Source of the DNA: Rhodothermales bacterium
GTDB lineage: Bacteria; Bacteroidota; Rhodothermia; Rhodothermales; Bin80
Assembly (NCBI GenBank): GCA_958296045.1
Contig: CATQHT010000003.1
Location: 2,816,852-2,880,851, forward strand
Length of the DNA: 64,000 nt
Direction of reading: 5' to 3'
Part shown: positions 1 to 9,306 of the stretch, piece after piece
Layout: each line of letters starts with the position of its first letter
How positions within the stretch are numbered: position 1 is the stretch's first letter
Notes under the pieces: generated by a model
The model's input: only the letters and a program-made list of their open reading frames with translations
What the model was told of the DNA's origin: nothing
The model's database searches: none
Program-made: the position numbers and the translations under genes

Positions 1-1716
1 GGTGGACTTTGCGGCGGTGAATGACTTTACCATCACGCTGGGGGTGAGCGGTTCGTCTGCACAAGGCACGTTCACGCTGACGCCCACCGATGACACGGAA
101 GATGAGGCGGATGAGACGATCGCCATTTCCAGTACGCACGCGGCGGTTTTGGGAAGCGTGACACTTGTATTGACTGATGACGATGATGCGCCTGGCATCG
201 AGCTCAGTGTGAGTCCGGCGACGGTGAGCGAGGATGCGGGGGCCACGACGGTGACGGTGACGGCGACGAAGATCGGAAGTACTTCCTTCCCTTCGGATCA
301 GTTGGTGCCGATTTCCGTGAGTGGCTCAGGCGCTACCGATGTGGTGGACTTTGCGGCGGTGAATGACTTTACCATCACGCTGGGGGCGAGCAGTTCGTCT
401 GCGCAAGGCACGTTTACGCTGACGCCCACCGATGACACGGAAGATGAGGCGGATGAGACGATCGCCATTTCCAGTACGCACGCGGCGGTTTTGGGAAGCG
501 TGACACTTGTATTGACTGATGACGATGATGCGCCTGGCATCGCGCTCAGTGTAAGTCCGACGACGGTGAGCGAGGATGCGGGGGCCACGACGGTGACGGT
601 GACGGCGACAAAGACAGGCAGTGGCGCCTTTGTTTCGGACCAGTTGGTGCCGATTTCCGTGAGTGGCTCGGGCACTACTGATGTGGTGGACTTTGCGGCG
701 GTGAATGACTTTACCATCACGCTGGAGGTGAGCAGCTCATTCGCCGACGGCACGTTTACGCTGACGCCGACGAACGATAGCGTAGACGAGATGAACGAAA
801 CCATAACGATCTCGAGTACACACTCCGAGGTATTGGGAAGCACGACACTCGCGCTGACAGATGACGACGATACGCCAAGCATTGCGCTTAGCATCAGTCC
901 GACGATGGTAAGCGAGGGCGCGGGAGCTACCACGGTCACGGTGACAACGACGAAGATCGGCAGCACTTCGTTTTCTTCGGATCAGTCGGTTCCGATCTCT
1001 GTGACTGGATCGGGCACTGCAGGAGTGGTGGACTTTGCCGCGGTGAGCGATTTCACCATTGCGTTGGCGGCCAGCAGCACTTCTGCCGAAGGGGCGTTTA
1101 CGCTCACGCCGGAAGATGATGCGGAGGTTGAAGAAACCGAAGTTATCACGGTCTCTAGCACCAGCGCCCTGGTGACCGGGTCGGTCCTCCTCTTATTGAC
1201 CGACAACGACGCGATTCCAGACGGACTGGTGTTGAGTGTGCACCCGTCCGCTGTGAACGAAGGGGCGGGTGCCGCGACGGTGATCGTAACTGCGACCGTG
1301 TCTGGGAGTGGCACGTACGATGCCGCGCAGGTGTTGACGCTGTCGGTCACCGGCTCCGGCCTGCTGCCAGCAGTTGACTTTGCAGACGTGGCGGACTTTG
1401 ACCTTACCGTGGATGCAGCGGCGTCCAGCGGCGCGACAGCGTTCTTACTGAATCCGGTGGACGATCATACGGACGAAACGGACGAACTCATCAGGGTGAG
1501 TAGCACGCATGCCAGTGTACTTGATACCGCATGGGTCACGCTCAGCGACGACGATGCGCCCCCAGCAGGGGTTGTGTTATCTGCATTGCCTGCCACCGTG
1601 GATGAGGGCGACGGACCCACGCCAATAGTCGTCACGGCCGCGACAAGCGGTGCCACCGTTTATGCCGTGCGCCAGGAACTGATGATTGCCGTGACCGCAT
1701 CCGGCGCGGCCGGTGC
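1..1716 (+). repeat. Tandem 342-345 bp coding repeats (Calx-beta units)
   Basis: The motif GGTGGACTTTGC recurs at 1, 343, 685 and 1027 (period exactly 342 bp); diverged equivalents follow at 1372 and 1717 (period 345). The first two units are nearly identical at the nucleotide level over about 200 bp, while later units are diverged. This suggests recent duplication or gene conversion at the 5' side of the array. Confidence 0.9.
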
Positions 1717-2197
1717 CGTGGACTTTGTGCCCGTCAGCGACTTCACACTCACGCTTGTCGCTGAAGCCGCCGAAGGCACCGCATCCTTCACGCTTACGCC
1801 AATTGACGACCAGGATAGTGAATCCGACGAAACGCTCACGCTCAGCAGCGACAGCCCGATTGTGCTGGCATCCACAACCGTCACTCTCACCGACAACGAC
1901 AGTCCCACCAGCACGGAGCAGCCGGAAGTCACCACAGGAATTCGTATAGCGCCACCGTATCCCAACCCCAGCACAGGGATCATCACGTTCACCGTCACGG
2001 TACAGGAAGACGTCGGAACCATCAGCCTCAACCTCCTCAACCTCCTTGGACAACTGGTCGCCACACCCATGGAAGGGATGCCGCAGCCAGGCGAATACAC
2101 CATCCGGTTTGACGGGCAACACCTTCCGGCCGGTGTGTATGCCTACGTGCTGGATACAGCAATGACCCGCCAAAGCGGAAGCCTCATACTTCAGTAG
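2..2197 (+). CDS. Calx-beta repeat surface protein with Por/T9SS C-terminal sorting tail (5' partial)
   Basis: The frame is open from the window edge, so the N-terminus lies outside. About 650 residues consist of tandem ~114-115-residue units, each ending in an acidic turn such as LTDDDD followed by a strand starting LSVSP and a TVTVTAT strand. This matches the Calx-beta fold, a calcium-binding beta-sandwich common in secreted adhesins. The last ~80 residues start with PPYPNPSTG and continue with LLNLLGQ and LPAGVY, the hallmark of the type A sorting domain of the type IX secretion system of Bacteroidota and relatives. I infer a large exported, surface-anchored, possibly calcium-binding adhesin. 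The first codon in the window is GTG inside a repeat and is not a real start. An R1 repeat copy begins about 40 bp after the stop and could form a 3' hairpin. Confidence 0.85.
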   Translation: MDFAAVNDFTITLGVSGSSAQGTFTLTPTDDTEDEADETIAISSTHAAVLGSVTLVLTDDDDAPGIELSVSPATVSEDAGATTVTVTATKIGSTSFPSDQLVPISVSGSGATDVVDFAAVNDFTITLGASSSSAQGTFTLTPTDDTEDEADETIAISSTHAAVLGSVTLVLTDDDDAPGIALSVSPTTVSEDAGATTVTVTATKTGSGAFVSDQLVPISVSGSGTTDVVDFAAVNDFTITLEVSSSFADGTFTLTPTNDSVDEMNETITISSTHSEVLGSTTLALTDDDDTPSIALSISPTMVSEGAGATTVTVTTTKIGSTSFSSDQSVPISVTGSGTAGVVDFAAVSDFTIALAASSTSAEGAFTLTPEDDAEVEETEVITVSSTSALVTGSVLLLLTDNDAIPDGLVLSVHPSAVNEGAGAATVIVTATVSGSGTYDAAQVLTLSVTGSGLLPAVDFADVADFDLTVDAAASSGATAFLLNPVDDHTDETDELIRVSSTHASVLDTAWVTLSDDDAPPAGVVLSALPATVDEGDGPTPIVVTAATSGATVYAVRQELMIAVTASGAAGAVDFVPVSDFTLTLVAEAAEGTASFTLTPIDDQDSESDETLTLSSDSPIVLASTTVTLTDNDSPTSTEQPEVTTGIRIAPPYPNPSTGIITFTVTVQEDVGTISLNLLNLLGQLVATPMEGMPQPGEYTIRFDGQHLPAGVYAYVLDTAMTRQSGSLILQ

Positions 2198-2238
2198 ATG
2201 CGCCAGGCCATCTGCGGATGCCACATACTCAGATAACG

Positions 2239-2462
2239 CGCCAGTTTAACTCCGAAGTGCACCACATGCAAACGGAGCAGTGTGGGAGCAGTTCCATCGA
2301 AGGGAGGGCGTAGCCCGACCGGAGATGGAACTGCTCGTTGTAGAATGAAAAAGCGTTTTAGGTCCCAAGATCTTCCGCACCAGCGGGGCAGGCGTACCCT
2401 CCCCCCTGCGCGCAGGCGCGCATGATGCCGCTCGCAGACGGCATCGTGGCCTACAGGTCCGT
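2239..2462 (-). repeat. Dispersed repeat R1, copy A (hairpin element)
   Basis: Starts with CGCCAGTTTAACTCCG and matches three other places in the window (28361-28614, 31385-31502, 58408-58610). It contains perfect 13-bp inverted arms at 2286-2298 and 2324-2336, enclosing a smaller GGGC/GCCC stem. Homology to copy B runs to about 2462. The outer end resembles the IS30 terminus at 27153, with shared blocks TTTAAC, GAAGTGCA and CAC. It may be a MITE-like or IS-derived terminal fragment. The strand is set so that it is opposite to copies B and C. Confidence 0.75.
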
Positions 2463-2837
2463 CCGGTGACAGGTCCGAAACAGTTCATCTACGTATGCTG
2501 ATCCGACGTAATCATATTAGTCAGCCTCCTTACCATAGGGCGGTATGACTTGCGTCCCGCAGGGCTGGGATGGGGGGAATTCAGCGGTGTTGTGAAAAGG
2601 TTTATGAATTTATAACGAATACAATGCAGCAATGCATAAGAAGTGCCTACAATGTCGTATATAGTAACGAACATGGGGTAGTTGTACTCTGATCACAATC
2701 CGATGAGACGCATCTTGCTGACCGATGTATATCCGGGCCATCACATCGCACATCAGGAAGGGGTAGGTACGCTGGGGTTATCGCCTCGTATGTTCAGATA
2801 GCATTGGCGGCAAGATTCGGCAGACCCTGCTGTTGAA
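2463..2837. other. Non-coding stretch, locally AT-rich
   Basis: I see no supported gene here. About 2590-2690 is clearly more AT-rich than the surroundings. The stretch joins repeat R1 copy A to the distal end of IS30 copy 1. Confidence 0.5.
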
Positions 2838-3946
2838 ACTCGGCTGGGCTGCTGCGAATAGCTGATCCGGGCGCAGCGGCTTCTGCTGACCGTCTGGCTC
2901 AGACCCTGGAAACACCATCTACAGCGACTGCACCCGCATTACCGCTGCCGGTTCAACCGTGCGGAAGTTGGTCGCCTTCGGAAAGTACTGCCGTACCAGA
3001 CCATTGGTATGCTCGTTCAGGCCACGCTCCCAGGAGTGGTACGGCTGCGCAAAGTAAAACGAGGCCGAAAGGGCCTGCGCGATCCGCCGGTGATGGGCAA
3101 ATTCCTTTCCATTGTCCGCCGTGATGGTTAGCACCTTATCCTTCACCGGCTTCAGACACGCTACGATCGCACGGCGGACTCCGATCGCAGCCTTCGAAGA
3201 TACCTGCGCCAGAAACGTGAACTTCGAAGCACGGTCGACCATCGATACCAACGCACCCTGGTGCTGACTTCCAATGATCGTATCCACCTCCCAGTCCCCT
3301 ATACGTGTCTTCTCCTCCACTATGGGGTCCCGTTCGCTGATATCTACACGACCGGGTATCAGGCCGCGCCCAGCACCGCTCTTGCTACGCCTGTTGTAAC
3401 GCTTACCGCTGCGGCGAAGCAGCTTGTACAACGATCCCCCAGCCGCCCTGTTGCTCCAAATGTACCGGTAGATCCATGTGGTGCTTACCGCAACGACCCT
3501 CTCATGACCAAGCCGTCCCGCGATCTGCTCCAGACTCCAGTGCAAAGCAAGCTTCTCGGTTACACAAGCCCACAGAGCCGCGGTTATCTTGCGAGGTTGC
3601 AACGACGCTTTCCGGCGCCGCTCACGTGCCAATCGGTCCGCCTGCTTATACCGGTAGCCTCTGCCTCCACTGTTGCGTCGCACCTCCCGGCTGATCGTCG
3701 ATGGCGAACGACCCAGCTGCCGCGCTATTGCGCGTGTCGAATCCCCTCGCTTCCTCAACGCATGAATCTGGCACCTCTCCTCATGCGAAAGATGACGGTA
3801 GCCCTTTGCCATCTGATAACCTCCAAGGATGTATGCACCCAGCAGGCCCGCGACCCACCGCTCTTATGCAATCATCGCGATAAAGATGCGCTGGTCAGCC
3901 CGCTGTCGCACCAAATCACGTGTTGCACTTCCTTGTTAAATGGGCC
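2838..3946 (-). mobile_element. IS30-family insertion sequence, copy 1 (3'-deleted)
   Basis: The transposase-proximal end lies at about 3946, where the minus strand reads GGCCCATTTAACAAGG, identical to the end of copy 2 at 27153. Homology to copy 2 continues past the transposase stop to about 2838. An internal stretch of about 85 bp present in copy 2, which encodes the C-terminal ~25 residues, is missing here. I could not find a matching inverted repeat at the distal end of either copy, so that boundary is approximate. Confidence 0.7.
2919..3812 (-). CDS. IS30-family transposase, C-terminally truncated
   Basis: 297 residues. The N-terminus has the IS30 helix-turn-helix (YRHLSHEERCQIHAL, then IARQLGRSPSTISREVRRN). 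The DDE catalytic core follows: first Asp in DWEVDTIIG, second Asp in ITADNGKEFA, Glu in RGLNEHTNG. All three catalytic residues are present. The second copy in this window continues with a conserved tail (KDRPRKCLGYRTPAEVF) after the AAVMR segment. Here the frame passes instead into unrelated sequence and ends, so the enzyme lacks its last ~25 residues because of a local deletion. It may be inactive. Confidence 0.85.
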   Translation of the reverse strand: MAKGYRHLSHEERCQIHALRKRGDSTRAIARQLGRSPSTISREVRRNSGGRGYRYKQADRLARERRRKASLQPRKITAALWACVTEKLALHWSLEQIAGRLGHERVVAVSTTWIYRYIWSNRAAGGSLYKLLRRSGKRYNRRSKSGAGRGLIPGRVDISERDPIVEEKTRIGDWEVDTIIGSQHQGALVSMVDRASKFTFLAQVSSKAAIGVRRAIVACLKPVKDKVLTITADNGKEFAHHRRIAQALSASFYFAQPYHSWERGLNEHTNGLVRQYFPKATNFRTVEPAAVMRVQSL

Positions 3947-3992
3947 CGCTCTTCCTATACAGTGCTACCCACCACACCGGCGACGCCCGTCC

Positions 3993-4295
3993 ATGTACCA
4001 CGCCGACATCATAAGCACGGAGCGTCCGCGGCTTGCGGCCTTGGTGGCCGCCTTGAATCGGTTGCGCGACACGCCCCAGGCAGCGCACTGACCAGCGGGC
4101 TGTTTTGATGTCGTCGCCACCCGGCGGGACGACCCCTCGTACGCACGGCTGATCTACGTGTCCGACGAGCCGCTGCCAGCATATGTGCTGGACGCGTTAC
4201 GCTGGTATGCCCGCGCACAGCAGGTCGAGCGCCGCCGCACCGTCCCCGACCACGCTTTTGGGCGTCGGGACTCCACGGCACGCCCGCCGACATGA
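3993..4295 (+). pseudogene. Small protein of the AAA-ATPase module, broken by a nonsense codon
   Basis: An ATG at 3993 opens a frame of about 100 codons interrupted by TGA at 4089-4091. Past the stop, the same frame continues as PAGCFDVVA, DPSYARLIYVSDEPLP and DALRWYARAQ. This matches the intact homologue at 9307-9552 on the minus strand, which reads HWPTGCFGVV, SYTRLLYVSPEPLS and DALTWFARAQ. The aligned residue in the intact copy is Trp, so this is a one-base TGG to TGA change. The gene lies about 100 bp upstream of the ATPase, as in the second module. The family is unknown to me. Confidence 0.6.
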
Positions 4296-4393
4296 GCATC
4301 TGTCCCGGTACGGGGATACCGCAGCGGGAGCAGATCGCCGCGTTGACGCGTATGCACGGTCCGTAACGGCATGGGGTCATGGCACCTCGTTCC

Positions 4394-5716
4394 ATGAAGC
4401 ACTCCTCTGACATGCTCTCCCCTCGGAGAGGCCACCCGCAGGTGGTTCCGCCAAAACAGCTGGTCCCCATCACCACCCGGGACCGGGGGCCGGCAACTTT
4501 CTTTCACGGCCGCGAGCGGGAGATTCAGGCCTTTCAGAAGGCGCAGACGGACGCGCGCGCGTCCAGCGGCGGCACCATCTTTCTCATTCAGGATGCGCCC
4601 GGCGCCGGTAAGTCTGCCTTGCTTCACGAATGCGCTCAGCGCGCGGCAGAGGATGGGTGGCGTGTGGCAGAGATAACGAATGACGCGTTGTATGACCCTG
4701 CAGCGCTGGCGGACGCGGTGGACGTGCCCTACGCAACGAAGAGCACGGTTCACCGCGAGACCCGATGGAGGGCTGGACTGTCGTCGTCGGTTGCGCTATT
4801 CAGGCGGGGGGCGGAGGGGATGTCCTCGGAATACGCCGGCAGAGCACTGCGCAGAGTCTTGGAGGCGGCCGCCACGCCCAACGGTCTTGTGCTGGTGCTG
4901 GATGAGGCGCAGACTCTGCGCACGCTTCATGGCAGGCAGTGCCAACCTGCGCTAGAGACAACCTTGGCCCTCATACACAACGGTAAGATAGGCGCGCCTG
5001 TAATCCTGCTGGCGGGCGGGCTCGGAATGTCCAGGTCTGTGCTTGGCCAATTCAGCATCTCCCGGTTTGAGCGGGGGCGTGTTATGGGGTTAGGGCGGTT
5101 ATCTGTGATGGCGGAGCGGGCGGTTATCCGTGACTGGCTTGTCAGGGCCGGCGGGGCGCGTGGCGAGTCGGAATACCTAGCGCGGTGGATCGATACGATT
5201 GCGGCCGAGTGCTACGGCTGGCCGCAGCACATACAGAATTATGCGGTAGCAGCGGCGCAACGGCTGCTCGACACAGGTGGTGTTCTCACCGCGCAGGTGT
5301 CCACTGAAGCCCTAGCGGAGGGACGTGACGCCCGGGTGGAGTACTACGACGCCCGGGTGGAGGACCTCGACCGCGCAGACAGAGTGGCACTGGCGCGGCT
5401 GCTTAGGCAGGCTGGGGATGGCTGCGCCCTAGACACATCGGAGCTGATCGCGGCCTTCTCTAGCAGCGGGACACCGGGCGGCGGTCTGGACGTCTTGCGG
5501 AGCGCCCTGCACAAGGGGGTTGTGGTCAAGAGGCGGGACGGCCGCTTTGAGATTCCGATCCCGTCTATGCACACCTGGCTGGTGCAGGAATACGCCGACT
5601 CCGCGCGGACTCTTCCGCCAATGCCTCGTGCCGCGGAGGGGCCGGCTCCGGCACGGCAGCGTACCACCCCCAGACGGAGCGATAACCGCGATCGCGATCC
5701 GGGACTGGGACGGTAA
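4394..5716 (+). CDS. AAA-family ATPase (AAA_16/ORC-like), module copy 1
   Basis: 440 residues. Walker A is DAPGAGKS at residues 67-74 and Walker B is LVLVLDEAQ with Asp170-Glu171. A FFHGRERE segment just before Walker A is typical of AAA_16/ORC-like ATPases. The C-terminal third looks like a winged-helix region (SELIAAFSSSGTPGGGLDVLRSALHKGVVV) followed by FEIPIPSMHTWLVQEYA. The ATG at 4394 (MKHSSD) is chosen over an upstream in-frame ATG because the second copy starts with the same residues. Compared with that copy (7990-9228, minus strand) this one has ~28 extra C-terminal residues. The target is unknown. Similar ATPases act in replication initiation, transposition targeting and defence; nothing here decides between these. 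Confidence 0.8.
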   Translation: MKHSSDMLSPRRGHPQVVPPKQLVPITTRDRGPATFFHGREREIQAFQKAQTDARASSGGTIFLIQDAPGAGKSALLHECAQRAAEDGWRVAEITNDALYDPAALADAVDVPYATKSTVHRETRWRAGLSSSVALFRRGAEGMSSEYAGRALRRVLEAAATPNGLVLVLDEAQTLRTLHGRQCQPALETTLALIHNGKIGAPVILLAGGLGMSRSVLGQFSISRFERGRVMGLGRLSVMAERAVIRDWLVRAGGARGESEYLARWIDTIAAECYGWPQHIQNYAVAAAQRLLDTGGVLTAQVSTEALAEGRDARVEYYDARVEDLDRADRVALARLLRQAGDGCALDTSELIAAFSSSGTPGGGLDVLRSALHKGVVVKRRDGRFEIPIPSMHTWLVQEYADSARTLPPMPRAAEGPAPARQRTTPRRSDNRDRDPGLGR

Positions 5717-5988
5717 CCCTTGATGATGCGGGGGTTCGGAGTTGCCGCGACGCCGAAGCTGCGCCCTGGTCTTACGCTAGCTCCGTTTCACGGGGCGCGT
5801 ATATTTGTTTCGCGGATTACCGGCTTCGTTTCTTGGCTGGTCGTGGTCGTTCCACGCCGGCCTCGTTTCGTATTACCGGGGCGGCGTCACGCACCGTGGC
5901 CTAGGCTCGCGTGTTGCGCCGCACGTTTCGCTCCGGTTATGACACCTTTCAGGCACAAGAGTTAGCTTTTGATGATTGTACTTATTAG
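5717..5988. other. Intergenic stretch after ATPase copy 1
   Basis: No supported gene. CGTTTC-containing segments recur irregularly (for example around 5808, 5828 and 5866), and GATTACCGGC and TATTACCGGGG resemble each other. They are too diverged to call a repeat array. Confidence 0.4.
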
Positions 5989-6835
5989 CCACAAACCAAG
6001 ACGTTCTGGAAGCTCTTGAAATACCCGGCTACGTCCGTCGCAGAGGACAAAGCTGTACGAGGTTATCCGCGATATCAAGGAGTCCGACCTTCCCGAGGAT
6101 CTGTACGATTTTGGACTGGCCGTTCGCGACTGGGTCGTGCTACTCCGATCATTGGCTTCACGCATTCTTCCCGAGGATGCAGTCAAACGTTTGAACGCGA
6201 TCGATGTGGACTTTGATGACCCTTCTGGCATCGACTTCACATTCGTGTCCAAAGCTAAGACAGAGCTTTCTGCCCTTGTTCCCGTAGTTGAGGACGCTCT
6301 TGCCTCCATCGACAGGCGTCTTGTGCCACCTCCTAATACAGATCTGCCAGGCGACATAAAAGGAGATTACGAAGAGACTGGGGCTATCGTGGAACTCTCC
6401 CCACGCGGCGCCACAGCATTGCTACGCCTGTGTATTCAGAAGCTCTGCATACACCTTGGCGGATCAGGGGAAAATCTGTCTGAAGATATAGGCGCGCTGG
6501 TTAAGAAGGGCTTGAGCGCGAGAGTACAGAAAGCACTGGACACGGTCCGGGTTACAGGCAACAATGCCGTTCATCCAAGCACACGTGATCTAAGTGACGA
6601 CATTACAACTGCTAAGGCGCTATTCGATCTCGTGAATCTGATCGCCGATGCTATGATAACCCTGCCAAGGCAGATAGACGAGATGTATAACGCGTTTCCA
6701 GAAAGCAAACGCGAAGCCATTGACAGGCGTGATCTCTACGGGACGGTTACTCTTAGCGAGACCCTCGCCAGAGTGAGGGAAGGCCCTTTCACCGAGAGCC
6801 GTGCCGTCAGATGCGAGAATACAGGCCTGATGTGA
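5989..6835 (+). pseudogene. DUF4145-domain gene, frameshifted at the 5' end and with a chimeric 3' end
   Basis: The core reads LSPRGATALLRLCIQKL, then NNAVHPSTRDLSDDI, which matches the DUF4145 family, often found beside restriction or defence genes. The longest ATG/GTG frame starts only at 6137. However, sense sequence continues upstream (KLYEVIRDIKESDLPEDLY from about 6053), and before that in another frame (FWKLLKYPATSVAEDK, 6004-6051). This indicates a one-base frameshift near 6050 and a lost start. From 6733 the reading frame runs into an IS66-type terminus and then antisense through an IS110 fragment, so the last ~34 residues are not native. Broken at both ends. Confidence 0.7.
6733..6749 (+). 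repeat. 17-bp IS66-type terminal scar
   Basis: CTCTACGGGACGGTTAC is identical to the outer end of repeat R2 at the right edge of the IS66 element (about 54673-54689). It stands alone here, exactly at the junction between DUF4145 and IS110 sequence. Confidence 0.6.
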
Positions 6836-6889
6836 CTTCGAGCCCCAGTCAATACTAGCGAAAGAGGTGGGTTGAGATTCAGTTAACAT
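6750..6889 (-). pseudogene. IS110-family transposase, N-terminal fragment
   Basis: From the ATG at 6889 the minus strand encodes MLTESQPTSFASIDWGSKSH, then QACILASDGTALGERAFPHS and GEGLA. This is the N-terminal DEDD/RuvC-like start of IS110-family transposases (the Asp of IDWGSK is the first acidic residue). The fragment ends after about 46 codons at the IS66-type scar; nothing downstream continues it. Confidence 0.7.
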
Positions 6890-7989
6890 CGGCGATTGCC
6901 TCCTTAACTTGCGTGAACGCATTGGTGCGAGTCGCTGTGACGTTCCATCAGTCCCTGTATCGGTACTCGAAGGCACGAACTCCCTACGGGGGGGTTGTCA
7001 CAGTACTCATCCTGGGCACGGATCCCTCCAGGCGCTCAAGGCAGCAGGAGGCTATTGGTGACTCCCGGCGAGTTGACTCGTCGTTACGAGACGCAAGATG
7101 GAATTCGCGCTTCTGGTAATCGCAAGTCCGGGCCAGCCAAGCCCGTAGGCTGTCATGCAAAGCCAAAGCTGTCGCAGTCTCCACCCCATGGATCACACTT
7201 CCGTCGATGCTCATCAAGCGTAATGTACAAGATACAGGGGTACCAGAATCGCACTCGCGCTGGGCCGCCCAGTCACCAGATCATGTGGCGCGGGCTGGAG
7301 CGGTTGCCGCTGGCCACAATGGGATACGATGTCCGCGACGCCGAGTAGGGGCGGCCGTGCGCGGCAGCAACCGGCGCACTGTAATCTAGTCTCATGGCGA
7401 GAACTCAACACCCTGCCTGGGCTTTATGTCCACAGCAGGCAAGGGCTCTACCCGCACAGCAGGCGTACCCGAACGAAGCGTCCCTGCACAACAGAGCGAT
7501 GAGCCCACAGCCAAAACACCCGTACCACATGGACACAACTCATGTCGCTCGGCAATGACTGGAGAAGCTTCTTACGCCCTCAAATGCGTAAGTCTACCAG
7601 CTAACTTGGTTAGATGGCAGACCTTGACCGACTGGTTCACTATGCGCACCACATCTCACTCAAGAGTAAAGCGATGCCCAAAAACGCACGCCCTGCGGAG
7701 CAGGAAACCTTACGAGCATCCATGACACATACACATGTGTACAGAAGCCGACTTTGTGTCCCTGACGCAAGACTCAAGGTGGCGCGCTTGAAACCGGAAT
7801 TGGTGGCGTAGTTGATCGGAGTAGGCAGCTCGACACGTCAAAGAGCAGATTACGTATACGCAGCTTGAGGCGAACCTCCGCAGCGACGCCGCGCGTCATA
7901 GAGGAGCTACCGTCCTCCTGGTCCCTGATCGCGGTTATCACTGCGCTCTGGAACAGCAGCCTGCCGGTTGCTGCGGTTTAGGTTCTCAT
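6890..7989. other. 1.1-kb stretch without a supportable gene
   Basis: Only short, low-quality frames occur. A minus-strand segment near 7100-7215 (SIDGSVIHGVETATALALHD and following) looks protein-like, but I do not recognise it. About 70 bp just downstream of ATPase copy 2 (roughly 7890-7950) still resembles the C-terminal coding end of copy 1, so the duplicated module once extended further. The rest looks like decayed mobile DNA. Confidence 0.4.
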
Positions 7990-9228
7990 CTACAGGGGTG
8001 TAGGTGGAGGGGTCCGTGCACGGTCTGCATATTCCTGTATAAGCCAGGTGTGCATGGACGGGATCGGAACCTCAAAGAGGCCGGAAGGGCTCTCGGTCAC
8101 AACTCCCTTGTATAAGACATGCTGAAATACCGCATGCGCGGCCTCCCGCGTCCTGTTGCCTGAAAAGGCTGCAACTAAGTCAGACTTCTCCAATGTGTTG
8201 TCCTTCCCCACTTGCCCCAGTAGGTTCGCCACTGCCCTTCTGTCACTGCGCTCAAGGCCCACAAGTCTGCTTTCGTAGTACTTAACCTTCCTCCTGAGTC
8301 CTTGCGCCAGTACTTCAATTGGCACATCCGCAGTCAACCCGCTACCGCACTCATACAGCCATCTCGCAGCCTGCGGTGCATAGACTTGTATGTGCTGCGG
8401 CCAACCGTGACATTGCGCCGCAATCGTGTCAAGCCAGTGAGTCAGGTATTCCAGATTGCCATGCGCCCCTCCAGCCTTAATCAGCCAGTCCCGGATTACT
8501 GCCCGCTCTGCCGCCGACGAGAGTCTACCTAGCTGGCATACGCAGTCTTGCATAAGGCGAGTGATCCCAAATGAGCCTAACACGCCCTCGGAGGTACCCA
8601 GACCGCCAGCCAACAGGATTACAGGTGCACCGACCTGACCGTTGTGAATCTGTGTCAGATTTTGTGTCATTGGCAGATCGTATGGCGTTCCAACGGCTTT
8701 GCTAATCGTCTGCACCTCATCTAATACCAGCACCAGCCCGTTGGGCGTGGCGGCCTCCTTCAAGACTCTGTCCAGCGTAAGCCCCGCGAACTCTGAAGAC
8801 TGACGTTTGGCCCGGTGGCGCACTAGCGCAGTCACTGAATACAGTCCAGCCCTCCATCCGGTCTCCCGGTGCACCGTGGTCTTCGTTGCATAAGACATGC
8901 CCACCGCCCTCGCCAGCGCATCAGGGTCATACAGCGCGTCGCTCCTTATCTCCACCACGCGCCATCCATCAGCCTTAGCCCGCAGCCCGCATTCGTGAAG
9001 CAAGGCAGTCTTGCCAGCACCGGGTGCGCCTTGGATGAGAAAGATAGTCCCGCCATTGGATTGGCGCGCGCTACCCAGCCTCTTTTTGAAGGTGCAGAGC
9101 TCCCGTTCGCGCCCATGAAAAAACGTCGCGGGACCCCGATCATCGCCCAGTATGGGAACCAGCGTGGACGGCGGGACCACCTGCTGCTTGCTGCTCTGGA
9201 TGGAATGCGTGTCGGAGGAGTGCTTCAT
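7990..9228 (-). CDS. AAA-family ATPase (AAA_16/ORC-like), module copy 2
   Basis: 412 residues, clearly homologous over its whole length to the ATPase at 4394-5716. Walker A is GAPGAGKT at residues 67-74 and Walker B is LVLVLDEVQ. The shared FFHGRERE segment and PIPSMHTWLIQEYADRART tail are present. It reads on the opposite strand to copy 1, so the two modules are inverted around the DUF4145/IS110 debris. The C-terminus stops ~28 residues earlier than copy 1. The small partner gene lies 78 bp upstream. Conservation of both Walker motifs in two diverged copies suggests both were under selection. The function is unknown. Confidence 0.8.
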   Translation of the reverse strand: MKHSSDTHSIQSSKQQVVPPSTLVPILGDDRGPATFFHGRERELCTFKKRLGSARQSNGGTIFLIQGAPGAGKTALLHECGLRAKADGWRVVEIRSDALYDPDALARAVGMSYATKTTVHRETGWRAGLYSVTALVRHRAKRQSSEFAGLTLDRVLKEAATPNGLVLVLDEVQTISKAVGTPYDLPMTQNLTQIHNGQVGAPVILLAGGLGTSEGVLGSFGITRLMQDCVCQLGRLSSAAERAVIRDWLIKAGGAHGNLEYLTHWLDTIAAQCHGWPQHIQVYAPQAARWLYECGSGLTADVPIEVLAQGLRRKVKYYESRLVGLERSDRRAVANLLGQVGKDNTLEKSDLVAAFSGNRTREAAHAVFQHVLYKGVVTESPSGLFEVPIPSMHTWLIQEYADRARTPPPTPL

Positions 9229-9306
9229 GGGACGAAATGCTGCACTTGCCAGACGTCCATTGTACCGTGCATACCATGCAAGGTACTACGCTTGCAAGCG
9301 GTGTGC

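Noticed and set aside
1577..2224. Long minus-strand frames opposite the Calx-beta gene
   Set aside because: They are shadows of a repetitive, GC-rich coding strand; they have no recognisable domain and mirror the repeat period.
5740..5960. Possible CRISPR-like or direct repeat with CGTTTC words
   Set aside because: Spacing and words are irregular and diverged; no constant repeat unit or spacers.
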